A stretch of 64,000 bases of DNA from NCBI RefSeq assembly GCF_014635725.1, contig NZ_BMDJ01000002.1, positions 581,472-645,471 of the forward strand. Reading direction: 5' to 3'. Below are positions 37,001 through 48,193 of the stretch, in pieces. Each line of letters opens with the position of its first letter. The stretch's first letter is position 1. The translations under genes were made by a program, and so were the position numbers. Under the pieces are notes generated by a model. The model worked only from the letters and a program-made list of their open reading frames with translations. It did no database searches and was not told the DNA's origin. The stretch comes from Pedobacter mendelii (lineage in GTDB: Bacteria; Bacteroidota; Bacteroidia; Sphingobacteriales; Sphingobacteriaceae).

Positions 37001-37547
37001 AAGAAAAAACAAGAATATTATTATTTGCAGGCGCTTTAATTGCATACGCTCCATTAGCATCAGTTGTTGTTCCTGTTTTAGTACCCTTAACAAGAATACT
37101 AACACCGGGCATTGTTGAACCCTTTGTGTCACTAACAACACCGCTTATACTAACCTGTTGCGGAATGATTATTTCAGTTCTTATTTTTTTCTTAATTACA
37201 ATTGTAGCGTCATCTCCATATATCAGTTCAACCGGTTGCTCTTTAAAACAAGCATCGAGTACTTTATTTAAAGCTGCATCCCTTAACTTTATTGTAACAG
37301 GAGCAGCACTACTCATTACTGTAGCATCGCAAATAAAATTATAACCTGTTTGTTTTGTTAGCTGATTCAGCACTTCTCTTACGGGTGCATTCTTTACATC
37401 AATAGTTACTTTTTGAGCGAAAGTTGATGCACGCACCTGGAAAAACAGTGATAAAATCAGGATGGTCGTGAGCTTCATAATTAAATGGATTTTTCGCCTA
37501 CAGCATGGGATGCCCTCACTCTTAAGTGCAGTAAAATTTTTATACAT
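34017..37547 (-). CDS. SusC/RagA TonB-dependent transporter with STN domain
   Basis: 1176 residues. A leader and signal (MKLTTILILSLFFQVRA) precede a Secretin/TonB short N-terminal (STN) domain (residues about 48-115, VTIDVKNAPVREVLNQLTKQTGYNF), then the CarboxypepD-like domain, TonB box, plug and barrel ending in IVGINFGF. The STN domain contacts the FecR anti-sigma factor, encoded just upstream, so substrate binding can switch on the ECF sigma factor. The first ATG at 37547 gives a 23-residue basic pre-segment (MYKNFTALKSE...) that is common in this family. Confidence 0.96.
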   Translation of the reverse strand: MYKNFTALKSEGIPCCRRKIHLIMKLTTILILSLFFQVRASTFAQKVTIDVKNAPVREVLNQLTKQTGYNFICDATVMSSAAPVTIKLRDAALNKVLDACFKEQPVELIYGDDATIVIKKKIRTEIIIPQQVSISGVVSDTKGSTMPGVSILVKGTKTGTTTDANGAYAIKAPANNNILVFSSVGYVSQEVSIAGRTVINVMLAEVQQSLGDVVVVGYGSQSRSTVTASITKVEGKNIGNQPVGTPGEALAGLAAGVQVQSDQGGKPGAAPTIRIRGVSSLSSSNEPLYVVDGYPLETGANFNLINPSDIESIEVLKDAASAAIYGSRAANGVVLVTTKRGKAGKTVFSVSAYTGVQEVDRYIDVLSKDQYVQQVKALSRIKNLQYPAILDGDISNLPDVDWQKEIFRTAPIRSFEFNAAGGSEKVRFSASAGIFKQKGVLIGTEYTRYNTRLNLDADIVKNVKFGFSISPSYSETYRQPSSGQASGAGANPNDYIIGVPGLVADLNLPSPLNQALTFQPIVPVYRANGDFAQPYDRELNYNLSPTAVFSASNFYNPVGILSSSINRSRAFRTLSNAFLEYAPIDGLKLKTYIGATLENEQVHGYIPGSMAYSSAPTASNSSPLLAGVFASDNVRNSFDWVWENTATYDKQIGKHHFNLLGLFSAQKYESQINYTAGLPGTFITTSVQSPLASPNTVGTELFDANTFVSYAGRFTYDYNKKYLFTAAVRQDGSSRFGLNNKFAVFPSFSLGWRLTEEPFIKETLSKIGINEFKLRGGYGRTGNANIGSFTYVNSIALNRNYAFGNTRIFGTQQIGFANPDLTWEKNDQTSIGTDIGLLQNKIVLTFDYFVRNSNGMLLNKALPLAIGYTSSLQSSVYNSSYQANLGKLQNKGFEFTANTNFKLGKVIWNTNANFSTYKTKVLDLGGPSALPAVQAINGWNNVYQVKVGDPLGIMYGYEIAGVFRNVNDLANNPKVTSGNNIGDYMIKDQNGDGKIDVNDVTALGHGLPDFTYGLTNTFQYENFDLSILLQGVQGVNIINGNNRQTITGNNNQNSLSKYFNNYFDPANPTRDVLYASPIATGALPGPALSSLSVENGSYLRVRNITLGYRLSENVLHKVSLKSARLYVTAQNPFLITKYSGYNPEANIMGGSAITPGVDQGTYPTARTIIVGINFGF

Positions 37548-37663
37548 TTGGTTAGGATTTAATAGTTATTGTTTGGAAATGATTGTTTTAATCCACATAG
37601 TCTATACGACTATCAATTCCGGAGGTGGTCTCAACACTTCCGGTTTTTGGCATTTTTTAGCAT

Positions 37664-38821
37664 TTATTTTGCGATAACGGTAATCCTCCTTTCCTTGATT
37701 TGAAAATCAACTTTATCTAGTAATTTAATATTTTTAAGTAAACTTTTAAGCCCTTTAGAACGCGAATAATTTCCATCGATATTTATATTGGTCATATCTC
37801 CTTTATAAGAAACTTCAACATCGTACCATCTGGATATTTTTTTCATTACCGAGGCAATATTTTCATTACTGAAAATAAACATATCGTTCTTCCATGCCAT
37901 AATTTCATCCAGGTCTGCCTTCCGAATACTCAAATTATTCTGAAGATTATTAACAACCATTTCTCCAGGTTTAATAAGTACCTGTTTCGTTTTAGCATTT
38001 ACCCTCACCGATCCTTCAATAAGTGCCGTTGTAATATCCTTATCATCCTCGAAAGCTGTGATGTTAAAATGTGTTCCAAGTACTTCAACCTCTTGTTTTC
38101 CATTTACATCAATAATAAAGGGCATTTTTTTATTTTTTGCTACTTCAAAGTAAGCTTCACCTGTTAGCCTTACTTTACGTTCTTTACCAGAAAACACTGT
38201 TGGAAAACTAAGTGACGAACTGGAGTTCAGCCAGATTTTTGTTCCGTCAGACAGTGTAATATTATATTTCCCTGCTCTAGGAATTGTAATTTTATTAAGT
38301 GTTAAATCATTTTCATTAGCACCAATATTCTTAGCAGTAAGTATAATTCCCATTCCCGATTTAGAGATTGCAACATGCTTCTGTTGGCTTAATAACCCAT
38401 TTTGCTGATCATCAAGCTTGATATTTTTTCCATCGGCTAGCGTTAAGATGGCATTAGCCGAACCTGGAGGAACATCATCAATTTTATTTTTAATCACTTT
38501 GGCTACAGCTAATTTAACTTTAACTTCATGCTTTAAGGGTCCGTTCGTTAAATAGAAAAAAACAATTAATGCCGCAGCTAAAGAAGCAGCTAACTTAAAT
38601 GCCGACGAATGAAACCAAATACGCTTAGGCACATTTTGCACGATGCTATCTTGTATACGATTAAACAATTCCTCACGCACCTCTGCCTGATTTTGCTTTT
38701 CAAAGATGATATTGTTTAGGCCATGTTTTTTTTGATATAAAGCTATCAGCGACAACTCGCCAGGGCTACATTCTCCATTGAAGTATTTCTCGCAAAGTAA
38801 AAGATATTGTTCTTCTTTCAT
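37664..38821 (-). CDS. FecR-family anti-sigma factor
   Basis: 385 residues from ATG 38821 (MKEEQYLLLCEKYFNGECSPGE); an in-frame ATG at 38887 adds 22 residues with three more unlikely N-terminal features and is less probable. A cytoplasmic sigma-binding segment is followed by one membrane helix (FKLAASLAAALIVFFYLTNG, residues about 83-102) and the periplasmic FecR domain (KITIPRAGKYNITLSDGTKIWLNSSSSLSFP and GEAYFEVAKNKKMPFII), with the DUF4974-like C-terminal domain. It transmits a signal from SusC STN to the ECF sigma factor encoded divergently. Confidence 0.95.
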   Translation of the reverse strand: MKEEQYLLLCEKYFNGECSPGELSLIALYQKKHGLNNIIFEKQNQAEVREELFNRIQDSIVQNVPKRIWFHSSAFKLAASLAAALIVFFYLTNGPLKHEVKVKLAVAKVIKNKIDDVPPGSANAILTLADGKNIKLDDQQNGLLSQQKHVAISKSGMGIILTAKNIGANENDLTLNKITIPRAGKYNITLSDGTKIWLNSSSSLSFPTVFSGKERKVRLTGEAYFEVAKNKKMPFIIDVNGKQEVEVLGTHFNITAFEDDKDITTALIEGSVRVNAKTKQVLIKPGEMVVNNLQNNLSIRKADLDEIMAWKNDMFIFSNENIASVMKKISRWYDVEVSYKGDMTNINIDGNYSRSKGLKSLLKNIKLLDKVDFQIKERRITVIAK

Positions 38822-38991
38822 GTTGGCTGCATTAAGTTTAATCTGGCTCTTAATTACATAGATACCATAATTGCAAGGCACACACATACAATATAAATAA
38901 ATTGAAAAATAAAATCATAAATACCGCTTAATACACAGCAAAGAGATTTTTTATTCTGATTTTTAAATCCTAGATTTATTGTAACCATTCT

Positions 38992-39603
38992 ATGACAATA
39001 ACCAAACTTACAGACTTAGAATTATTTCATAAAATTTTGCTCGATGACGTGAATGCTTTTAATGAGCTATTTGAACGGCATTGGGCAAAAGTTTATGCAG
39101 TTGCCTTCAGGTATGTTAAGGATCGTGAGTTGGCGCTAGAAATTTCACACGATATTTTTGTAAACATCTGGACGAAAAGAAAGCAACTAAACATCGATAG
39201 CTTTCAAAATTATGTAGTAACTGCTGCAAGTTATCACGGAATAAGAAAGAGCCGTGTTTTAAAAGCTATTCCGATTAGCTACGTAGCGAATTACTTTGAA
39301 AACGAAAAAATGTTACCTGCAGCCTTGAATTTTCAAAACGCTAATCTGGGCGAGCAGAAAATTCGAGAAGAGGAGTTTAATACAAACATTTCAGCACTGC
39401 TCGAATCGCTTCCAAACCGCTGCCGGGAAATATACATCATGAGCAGAAAAGATAACCTAAGTATTAAAGAAATAGCAACTTTATTAAACATTTCAAAAAG
39501 AACAGTCGAAAACCAGCTAACCATAGCGCTTAAACACCTTAGAGCAGCACTGAAATATTATAGCTTACTGCTTATTTTGTTCGATAGTTATCGCTCACTT
39601 TAA
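38992..39603 (+). CDS. ECF RNA polymerase sigma factor (Bacteroidetes family 1)
   Basis: 203 residues with sigma region 2 (DVNAFNELFERHWAKVYAVAFRYVKDRELALEISHDIFVNIW) and region 4 (LLESLPNRCREIYIMSRKDNLSIKEIATLLNISKRTVENQLTIALKHLR), and the hydrophobic C-terminal tail usual for this group. It is divergent from the fecR gene; the fecR-susC-susD operon is its expected target. ATG at 38992, about 100 bp from the FecR start region on the other strand. Confidence 0.95.
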   Translation: MTITKLTDLELFHKILLDDVNAFNELFERHWAKVYAVAFRYVKDRELALEISHDIFVNIWTKRKQLNIDSFQNYVVTAASYHGIRKSRVLKAIPISYVANYFENEKMLPAALNFQNANLGEQKIREEEFNTNISALLESLPNRCREIYIMSRKDNLSIKEIATLLNISKRTVENQLTIALKHLRAALKYYSLLLILFDSYRSL

Positions 39604-39627
39604 TACCTAACCGCAAATTTAACGGCA

Positions 39628-39657
39628 TAAAAAAGGCCATCTTTTCAGACAGCCTTA
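39628..39657. terminator. Probable bidirectional terminator
   Basis: AAAAAAGGC..TCTTTTCAGA..GCCTTAAATTTT, a modest stem between the convergent sigma factor and DUF3244-like genes. Confidence 0.5.
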
Positions 39658-39677
39658 AATTTTAATATTTAATTAAA

Positions 39678-40277
39678 TTAACGAATGGCGATGGTTTTGA
39701 AAACTTCCTGATTTTTACCTTTAACTATAAAAGTTAATTCTTTACCAAAAGTTTTAGCAATGTTAAACTTTTTAACCAATTTAGATTTATCGGTGAAGGT
39801 TTCATTATAAACTTCATCATTGTATTCATTTAAAATTTGAACCTCGATTGGGCCTTTATCAGCATTATCTAACGAAAGGGTCAACATGGATTTATCTTGA
39901 TTGAAAACCGGCTTTAAAAGTTCCGTAATTTTTGGAGCTGAAACAACAGCTTTATTATTAGCAATTACTATTTTATATGCGGCAAGCTTAGAATCAGATT
40001 CTACATTAAGCATATATTCACCATCTGGAAGCGCATTTAAATCGTAACTTTTAGATGAAGCACCCGTAGCGTGAATATTTTCTTCAAACAAAACCTGATT
40101 ATTTAATTCTGTTATAGATAAGCTAATATCAGAAGCTTCATCAATTGTAAATCGAATAGTTTTGTTATCCTCACTTTTTACTTTAAGTGTGTAAACATCG
40201 TCGTTTGCATATGTTGCAGAAGCAGTGAACATTGTTGCTGCAATCAGGCTGATTTTTAGTAAATTTTTCATAATCAA
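39678..40277 (-). CDS. Secreted protein, DUF3244-like
   Basis: 199 residues with a signal peptide (MIMKNLLKISLIAATMFTASATYA) and two repeated beta-sandwich-like halves (TIRFTIDEASDISLSITELNNQVLFEENI and LTLSLDNADKGPIEVQILNEYNDEVYNETF). The repeated pattern resembles DUF3244 or periplasmic Ig-like proteins of Bacteroidota. Single gene, no enzyme motif. A second ATG at codon 3 could be the start. Confidence 0.8.
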   Translation of the reverse strand: MIMKNLLKISLIAATMFTASATYANDDVYTLKVKSEDNKTIRFTIDEASDISLSITELNNQVLFEENIHATGASSKSYDLNALPDGEYMLNVESDSKLAAYKIVIANNKAVVSAPKITELLKPVFNQDKSMLTLSLDNADKGPIEVQILNEYNDEVYNETFTDKSKLVKKFNIAKTFGKELTFIVKGKNQEVFKTIAIR

Positions 40278-40445
40278 TAATTTTAAGGGGGTTAGTAATT
40301 ATTTGATAATGCTAAATTACCACTGTTTCAGGCACATAGATGATTCAATATGTTCCAATAAATATGCTATATTAACCCTTAAATACTAAAAAATAGATTA
40401 TATAAACAATAAAGCATATTTTTTTTTAATATTTTTGTTCAGAAT

Positions 40446-41318
40446 ATGAAAAAAATTAAGCCAAGTTTTGAAATTGTTGAACCTTCCTTCGGTAGTTCTT
40501 TTTACTATTCGAAATATGATGAAAATGCAAACAACAAAGCCCATCTCTGGCACTATCATCCAGAAATTGAAATGGTTTTTGTGAATGGTGGATCGGGGAA
40601 AAGACAAATCGGCAGTCATGTTTCTTATTATACAGAAGGCGACTTAATTTTAATTGGCAGTAATTTACCACATTGCGGTTTTACCGATACCAATACAGGT
40701 AATAAAAACGAGACTGTAATTCAAATGAAACCCGACTTTTTAGGCGGCGATTTTTTACTTCTTAAAGAAATAAAACCTATATTCGATCTGTTTGATAAGG
40801 CAAAAGGCGGAATCGCTTTTGGTGCTGAAACCATAAAAGCAGTTGGCAGTAAAATCGAAAAAATGGAAAATCAACAGCCATTTGAAAGATTAGTGAGTTT
40901 ACTAGGTGTTTTAAAAGAGCTCGAAAAATCTGTAGATTATAAAATTTTAAACGCTTCGGGTTTTTCGATGGAAATGCAAATTCAGGATAACGATCGTATT
41001 AACATGGTGTTTAATTATGTTAAAGATCATTTCTTGGAAGAAATTAGTTTGGAAAAAGTTGCTGAAATGGCAAGTATGACTGTTCCTTCATTTTGTCGTT
41101 ATTTTAAAAAGATAACCAAGAAAACTTTTACCAAATTTGTAAACGAATATCGTATTGTGCATGCATCAAAACTCTTAGCCGAGAAACCAATGAGTATTTC
41201 CAATATTTGTTTTGAAAGCGGCTTTAACAACTTCAGTCATTTCAACAAATTATTTAAAGAATTTACCGGAAAAAGTGCCTCGCAATATCGGCAAGAACTG
41301 AAAGCTGTTATTAAATAG
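40446..41318 (+). CDS. AraC-family regulator with N-terminal cupin
   Basis: 290 residues. The N-terminal 130 residues carry a cupin fold with HLWHYHPEIEMVFV and a later LIGSNLPHCGF, suggesting small-ligand sensing. The C-terminal AraC double helix-turn-helix starts around residue 190 (RINMVFNYVKDHFLEEISLEKVAEMASMTVPSFCRYFKKITKKTF) and ends with the second HTH (ISNICFESGFNNFSHFNKLFKEFTGKSASQYR). A regulator of unknown target; no metabolic gene is directly adjacent. Confidence 0.93.
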   Translation: MKKIKPSFEIVEPSFGSSFYYSKYDENANNKAHLWHYHPEIEMVFVNGGSGKRQIGSHVSYYTEGDLILIGSNLPHCGFTDTNTGNKNETVIQMKPDFLGGDFLLLKEIKPIFDLFDKAKGGIAFGAETIKAVGSKIEKMENQQPFERLVSLLGVLKELEKSVDYKILNASGFSMEMQIQDNDRINMVFNYVKDHFLEEISLEKVAEMASMTVPSFCRYFKKITKKTFTKFVNEYRIVHASKLLAEKPMSISNICFESGFNNFSHFNKLFKEFTGKSASQYRQELKAVIK

Positions 41319-41478
41319 ATATTGAGATATAAATGCTTCTATTTACTGCTTTTAAATTGCCAGCCTTACTAAATAATATGCCCGCTACAAACGAGCACAA
41401 GCGCAAATTAGTAAAGTCGTAATGCTCATGCAGGTGTGAATGCTAATGCAAGAAGCTTTGATTTATAACTGAATCTAC

Positions 41479-42225
41479 TTAATACTGTTTAACTTTTATC
41501 CTATAGTTACCTTTATAATATTCCTTCATTTTAATGACATCTTTCGATTTTTCTGTTAGCCAGAAGATAGCATAACTATCTTTACTATAATTAATTTTAA
41601 GTAACCAGCACTTTACAGATATGTCTTTATTCAATTTTAAATCTTCTTTGCCGGTTACTTCGTAACGATGGTAGGTTGCCGATTTCTCATTAGGATCAAA
41701 AAAAGAAATGTCGAACTGTTGACCAACTCTTTTAATTGGCAGTAAAGGATATGTTTCTAAATCTTGCTCCCATGAAATAATTGGGATATCTAATTTAACC
41801 GGAGCCTTTTTTATTGCCTCATTATTTTTTACGGTGTCGGCCGGCTGCATAAAACCATTTTTATAATCATAAGCAAAAATACCCCGGCGTTTATAGCTGG
41901 CATAATGGTAAATGGGAGCCAGTGTTTTTCTATCGCAAATATTAATTATTGAGGCAAATAATGAATCGTTATGGATCCATTTCCAGCCGAATTCTACCAC
42001 ATCATTTTTATTTTTTTCACCAAAAGAAATTGTCCTCTCCCAGATGTCGCCAACTGTCCGTTTTGATTCAAGAGAATCAGTCATGTAAACCAGATAACTG
42101 CTTTTTCCCTCTTTTAAATTATTCAGGATTAACTTATGATTTTCGGCATTTATGGTGTCTACCTGAGCCATTGTTAAGGTATTTAAGGAAAATAAAAGGG
42201 CAGTGATTAAAAATAACTTTCTCAT
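41479..42225 (-). CDS. Secreted hypothetical protein
   Basis: 248 residues with signal peptide (MRKLFLITALLFSLNTLTMAQ). The mature part shows alternating beta strands and a stretch TYHRYEVTGKEDLKLNKDISVKCWLLKINY resembling DUF3108-like periplasmic proteins, but the match is weak. No catalytic motif. Upstream of dnaX on the other strand, about 160 bp away. Confidence 0.75.
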   Translation of the reverse strand: MRKLFLITALLFSLNTLTMAQVDTINAENHKLILNNLKEGKSSYLVYMTDSLESKRTVGDIWERTISFGEKNKNDVVEFGWKWIHNDSLFASIINICDRKTLAPIYHYASYKRRGIFAYDYKNGFMQPADTVKNNEAIKKAPVKLDIPIISWEQDLETYPLLPIKRVGQQFDISFFDPNEKSATYHRYEVTGKEDLKLNKDISVKCWLLKINYSKDSYAIFWLTEKSKDVIKMKEYYKGNYRIKVKQY

Positions 42226-42392
42226 TTGAAAAGGATGAAATAAATTGCTGTAGCTAACTTTCAGTATTTAATATCAGACCAATTCAATTAAAAAATGTTA
42301 CAAATTAGCATGAAAAGGTTAGCGTATTCAACTTTTCAACATTCCAAATTTATGGCATTCCAACTCCATAAATTTTTCCTATTTTCGTGCCG

Positions 42393-44243
42393 ATGGAAAA
42401 TTTTATTGTTTCTGCCCGTAAATATCGCCCGGCAACGTTCGAAACCGTAGTTGGTCAGCAGCATATTACAGGCACTTTAAAAAACGCCATAAAAAACAAC
42501 CAGTTAGCGCAGGCATTTTTATTCTGCGGTCCGCGTGGCGTTGGTAAAACAACTTGTGCCCGTATCCTGGCAAAAACCATTAACTGTACCAATCCTACAA
42601 CAGAAATGGAAGCTTGCGGGCAGTGCGAAAACTGTGTATCTTTCCAAACAGGTCACTCTTTTAACATTCACGAATTAGATGCAGCATCTAACAACTCTGT
42701 TGATGATATCCGTAGTTTAATTGAGCAGGTTAGAATACCGCCACAAGCCGGAAAATATAAAATCTATATTATTGATGAGGTGCACATGCTTTCAGCAAAT
42801 GCATTTAATGCTTTTCTGAAAACCTTAGAAGAACCCCCATCTTATGCGATTTTTATTCTTGCTACGACGGAGAAGCATAAAATTTTGCCAACGATTTTAT
42901 CTCGCTGCCAAATTTTTGATTTCAACCGCATACAGGTTGAGGACATTTCGAGCCATTTAGCAGCAATCGCTCAAAGAGAAAACATCGCTTTTGAAGCAGA
43001 CGGTTTACACATTATCGCCCAGAAAGCAGATGGCGGTTTGCGTGATGCGCTTTCCATGTTCGATCAGATTGCAAGTTACGCCAATAAGAACATTACGTAT
43101 AAAGCCGTAATTGATAACCTGAATATTTTAGATTACGATTACTTTTTCAAACTTACCTCCCATTTAATCGCCGCAGAAGTTAGTAACACTTTGCTTTTAT
43201 TTGATGAGATTTTGAATAATGGTTTTGATGGAAACAACTTTATTAATGGCTTAGCTTCACATTTCCGTAATTTATTGGTTGGCAAAGATGCTGCAACAAT
43301 TAAATTATTAGAAGTTAGCGAAAATATTAAGCAAAAATACCTGGAACAGTGCCGCCAAACAGAATTATCATTCTTGTTAACAGCATTAAACCTTGCCAAT
43401 AGCTGCGATTTAAATTATAAAAACTCTAAAAACCAACGATTACAGGTTGAGCTGGCATTGATTAAAATGTGCCACATCAGGTCGGTCGTCCATTTAGCCC
43501 AACAGCCTTTAAGCCTTAGTAATACAGCAACTGACGAAGATCAGGATAAAAAAAAAACTAATGTCGTAGCTGAAAAAGTGGAAAGCATAAAGAATAAAGC
43601 CAAAAGCGAAGCTACTCCACAAACAGAAAACCTAAAGAATAAAGCTGAAGGCGAATACAATTCAGAAGCAGAAAGACTAAAGACTAAAACCGAAAGCGAA
43701 AACCATTCAAAAGAAATACCAAGAGTTAATCCGCTTTCTTCTGCAACTTCTATAAGCATTAACATTCCAAAAGCCAATGCAGCGAGTACACTTATTCCTT
43801 CTCTTAACGATTTGGAGCGTGTGGCGAATGTGGAAGAAGATTCCGGTCTGAAAAAAGTTACCGGCGAAGCAAGAGAACCTTTTAATTATGAAAGGCTATT
43901 AGAAGTTTGGAACAATTATATTCAAATGCTTAAAGCAGCCGATAAAATTAATCTTTTTACTATTTTAAATAATTTTGCACCTACTCTCCTTAATCCTGAA
44001 GTAATTGAAATTTCTGTTGAAAGTAAGACACAGGAAAAATTTGTGCAGAAGGAATCAGTAGAACTGCTTAATTATTTAAGAAATGAGTTGAGGAATTTTG
44101 GCCTCGAAGTTACTTATAAATTGATGGAACGAAAGATTGAAAACAGATTGTACGGGAATAGAGAAAAATACGACTATCTGGTTAATAAAAATCCAAAATT
44201 AGACGAATTGCGCAAACGCTTTAATTTAGATATTAATCCTTAG
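42393..44243 (+). CDS. dnaX: DNA polymerase III subunit gamma/tau
   Basis: 616 residues from ATG 42393; a GTG two codons upstream (42387) also fits. Clamp-loader ATPase: Walker A GPRGVGKT (46-53), zinc-binding Cys65, 75, 78 and 81, Walker B with DEVHMLS, sensor segment TTEKHKILPTILSRC. Domain III ends near residue 380, where an A10 tract (43548-43557) encodes Lys-Lys-Lys; the tau-specific tail follows with a low-complexity Glu/Lys linker and a C-terminal domain that should bind DnaE/DnaB. Slippage at the A-run would yield a gamma-like form (see findings). A TAttTTcG box ends at 42387, so the mRNA may have almost no leader. Confidence 0.95.
   Translation: MENFIVSARKYRPATFETVVGQQHITGTLKNAIKNNQLAQAFLFCGPRGVGKTTCARILAKTINCTNPTTEMEACGQCENCVSFQTGHSFNIHELDAASNNSVDDIRSLIEQVRIPPQAGKYKIYIIDEVHMLSANAFNAFLKTLEEPPSYAIFILATTEKHKILPTILSRCQIFDFNRIQVEDISSHLAAIAQRENIAFEADGLHIIAQKADGGLRDALSMFDQIASYANKNITYKAVIDNLNILDYDYFFKLTSHLIAAEVSNTLLLFDEILNNGFDGNNFINGLASHFRNLLVGKDAATIKLLEVSENIKQKYLEQCRQTELSFLLTALNLANSCDLNYKNSKNQRLQVELALIKMCHIRSVVHLAQQPLSLSNTATDEDQDKKKTNVVAEKVESIKNKAKSEATPQTENLKNKAEGEYNSEAERLKTKTESENHSKEIPRVNPLSSATSISINIPKANAASTLIPSLNDLERVANVEEDSGLKKVTGEAREPFNYERLLEVWNNYIQMLKAADKINLFTILNNFAPTLLNPEVIEISVESKTQEKFVQKESVELLNYLRNELRNFGLEVTYKLMERKIENRLYGNREKYDYLVNKNPKLDELRKRFNLDINP
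43548..43561 (+). promoter_or_regulatory. A10 slippage tract in dnaX
   Basis: Ten consecutive A residues within codons GAT AAA AAA AAA ACT. A -1 slip makes the next codons AAC TAA, with the stop at 43559-43561; loss of one A gives a stop at 43567. Either event ends translation directly after the conserved clamp-loader domains. Confidence 0.6.
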
Positions 44244-44263
44244 TCAGTTGAAAGTTCTCAGTT

Positions 44264-44310
44264 GCCAGTTTTCAGTTAACACCTTAATGCCAACTGAAAA
44301 CTGAAAATTG
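44264..44310. repeat. Intergenic inverted repeat
   Basis: CAGTTTTCAGTT (from 44266) is mirrored by AACTGAAAACTG (44292-44303), with extra CAGTTG copies on the left. It lies between the convergent dnaX and acidic-protein genes and may act as a terminator. Confidence 0.5.
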
Positions 44311-44721
44311 CTAAACTGCATTAGGTTCATCATTAATTGGATAACCTTCTTCATCTAAATCATCTCGATTATCTTCAGGTGTGCGGGCTAAAATTTCATC
44401 TTCAGGATTTAACTTCACGCTTTCGCCATTATCTACGTGCATACCTAACTCTTCTAAATTGTCATCTGCAATTTCTTCATTTCGTGCGTATTCGTCGCCT
44501 ACATACGGATTGGCTTCATCGTAGGTAGAATCATCATCTTTTGCTCCGGCAGCAACCGTTTCATAACCCATCGGGTGGTCGTAATCTTTATCGGTTCCTT
44601 TTACATCCAGCTCATAGCTTTGTTTATGCTCATCAAAAGATAAGTTTTCTTTATTGATTTCGATGTTTTCTGTGGTGCTGTGTATTTTATCTTGCGAGCC
44701 TTTATTTTCGTTAGTATCCAT
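44311..44721 (-). CDS. Acidic hypothetical protein
   Basis: 136 residues from ATG 44721 (MDTNENKGSQDKIHSTTEN); a GGAGATACC just upstream resembles a Shine-Dalgarno, rare in this window, and supports this start over the ATG at 44757. Very rich in Asp, Glu and Asn with segments like MGYETVAAGAKDDD and DNRDDLDEEGYPINDEPNAV. No signal or fold is visible. Likely a disordered cytoplasmic protein; function unknown. Confidence 0.7.
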   Translation of the reverse strand: MDTNENKGSQDKIHSTTENIEINKENLSFDEHKQSYELDVKGTDKDYDHPMGYETVAAGAKDDDSTYDEANPYVGDEYARNEEIADDNLEELGMHVDNGESVKLNPEDEILARTPEDNRDDLDEEGYPINDEPNAV

Positions 44722-44757
44722 AATGGTATCTCCTTTTTTAATTTGAAGATATAACAA

Positions 44758-45132
44758 ACGGATGGGAAGATGGTTTTTATTCGAAGATTATTAGATCTAT
44801 AAAAAGTTTTCAAAGACGTTTTATCAAATCTCTACATTGCTGATGATTATTGGAAAAGTGGAGATTTAATTAACAATTAATATATTAACAGCTAATATCA
44901 CGTTTGCAATATTGCAGTTTCATCGCTACGCACCATGTTGGCAAAAGTCTGGCTTGTCGCTAATCCGTAAACTTCTAAGTCTGTTTGTAAAAATGGGCAT
45001 ATTTATTAAATTCACCTAACTGTAAAATAAATATGTAAAATTTAAACAAATCCCTTATTCAAACATTTTTGTATAAAATAAGCAGTATTGAATCTGCTTA
45101 TCTAAACGCATTTGTATAAAATAAATAATTTT
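44758..45132. other. Intergenic region, no gene seen
   Basis: About 375 bp of AT-rich DNA. Its right part has two copies of CATTTnTGTATAAAATAA (about 45064 and 45109). No credible coding frame. Confidence 0.5.
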
Positions 45133-45613
45133 ATGGCTGTTATAAATCTTATTCCAACAGAAAATAAAGTTTTTATTAAATTGACTGGTTAAAAGGTCTA
45201 CAGCTAAAAGCAGATTTAAATATCATATAATTATTGCAATTATTTTTTCTAGCTGGATCTTTACCTTTGTATATCCTCCCGCTCATAAATTTTTACGTAA
45301 TAGTAGAATCTATTTTATTCTACTTATTATTTGCGTGCTGATTGTCTGCTTTTCAATATTACATTTTAGTGCAAACCTATCTAAGAATGAAAAAATCCAG
45401 TGCTTCGCATCTATAAGTCCAATTACTGTGTTTATCTTATATAAATGGTTTGACACCATAATTTTAAGGCGTTACAACCGTCATCTTTTTTTTCACACAA
45501 AATTTGGTGCAGATGAAGAAACAGAACAAGCTACTTCCATTGAGTTCTTTTTTCAGGCAATTTTAACTTTTATTCCCTTTATTTGGATTTGGCTAGGATT
45601 GTTAATTTTTTAA
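45133..45613 (+). pseudogene. Small four-helix membrane protein gene, probably frameshifted at 5' end
   Basis: A frame open from 45185 to 45613 encodes four hydrophobic helices (YHIIIAIIFSSWIFTFVYP, IYFILLIICVLIVCFSILHF, ITVFILYKWFDTII, AILTFIPFIWIWLGLLIF) and a charged loop with DEETEQATS. Within it no ATG, GTG or TTG occurs before 45335, so a start there would delete the first helix and part of the second. An ATG at 45133 in another frame reads MAVINLIPTENKVFIKLTG and stops, and a one-base shift near 45180 would join both. Either the gene is broken, or it starts at 45335 as a 92-residue protein, or a rare start is used. No family recognised. Confidence 0.4.
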
Positions 45614-45673
45614 AATAGAAATTTTTATCAAGTTAAAGTTTTAGTAATAAAAAGATTTACCTTCTTAAAAATC

Positions 45674-45712
45674 AAAAACCCCCAACCGAAATCAAATTCG
45701 ATTGGGGGTTTT
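45674..45712. terminator. Bidirectional intrinsic terminator
   Basis: AAAACCCCCAA..TTGGGGGTTTT with inner CGAA/TTCG pairing, 3' of isocitrate dehydrogenase and of the small membrane gene. Confidence 0.9.
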
Positions 45713-45729
45713 AACTTATTATTATTCGC

Positions 45730-47964
<2,235 letters not shown>

Positions 47965-48193
47965 TTACTAATAATTTAAATGAAACAATAAGATTTCTGA
48001 TTAAAATCCCTCTTTTTTTAAAATCGTCTAAAGATAAAATAATCGATTGACTTAAGGAACACCGCAATGTTATTTATGGTTTTTGAGGTGCCAATAAATA
48101 TATTTTTGTGAGGTTAAATAAACATCTCTTTCCTTTTTACGTTATTAAAACGAGCAAACTGGTTAATTATAAAAAGCATAAAGCATATACAAT

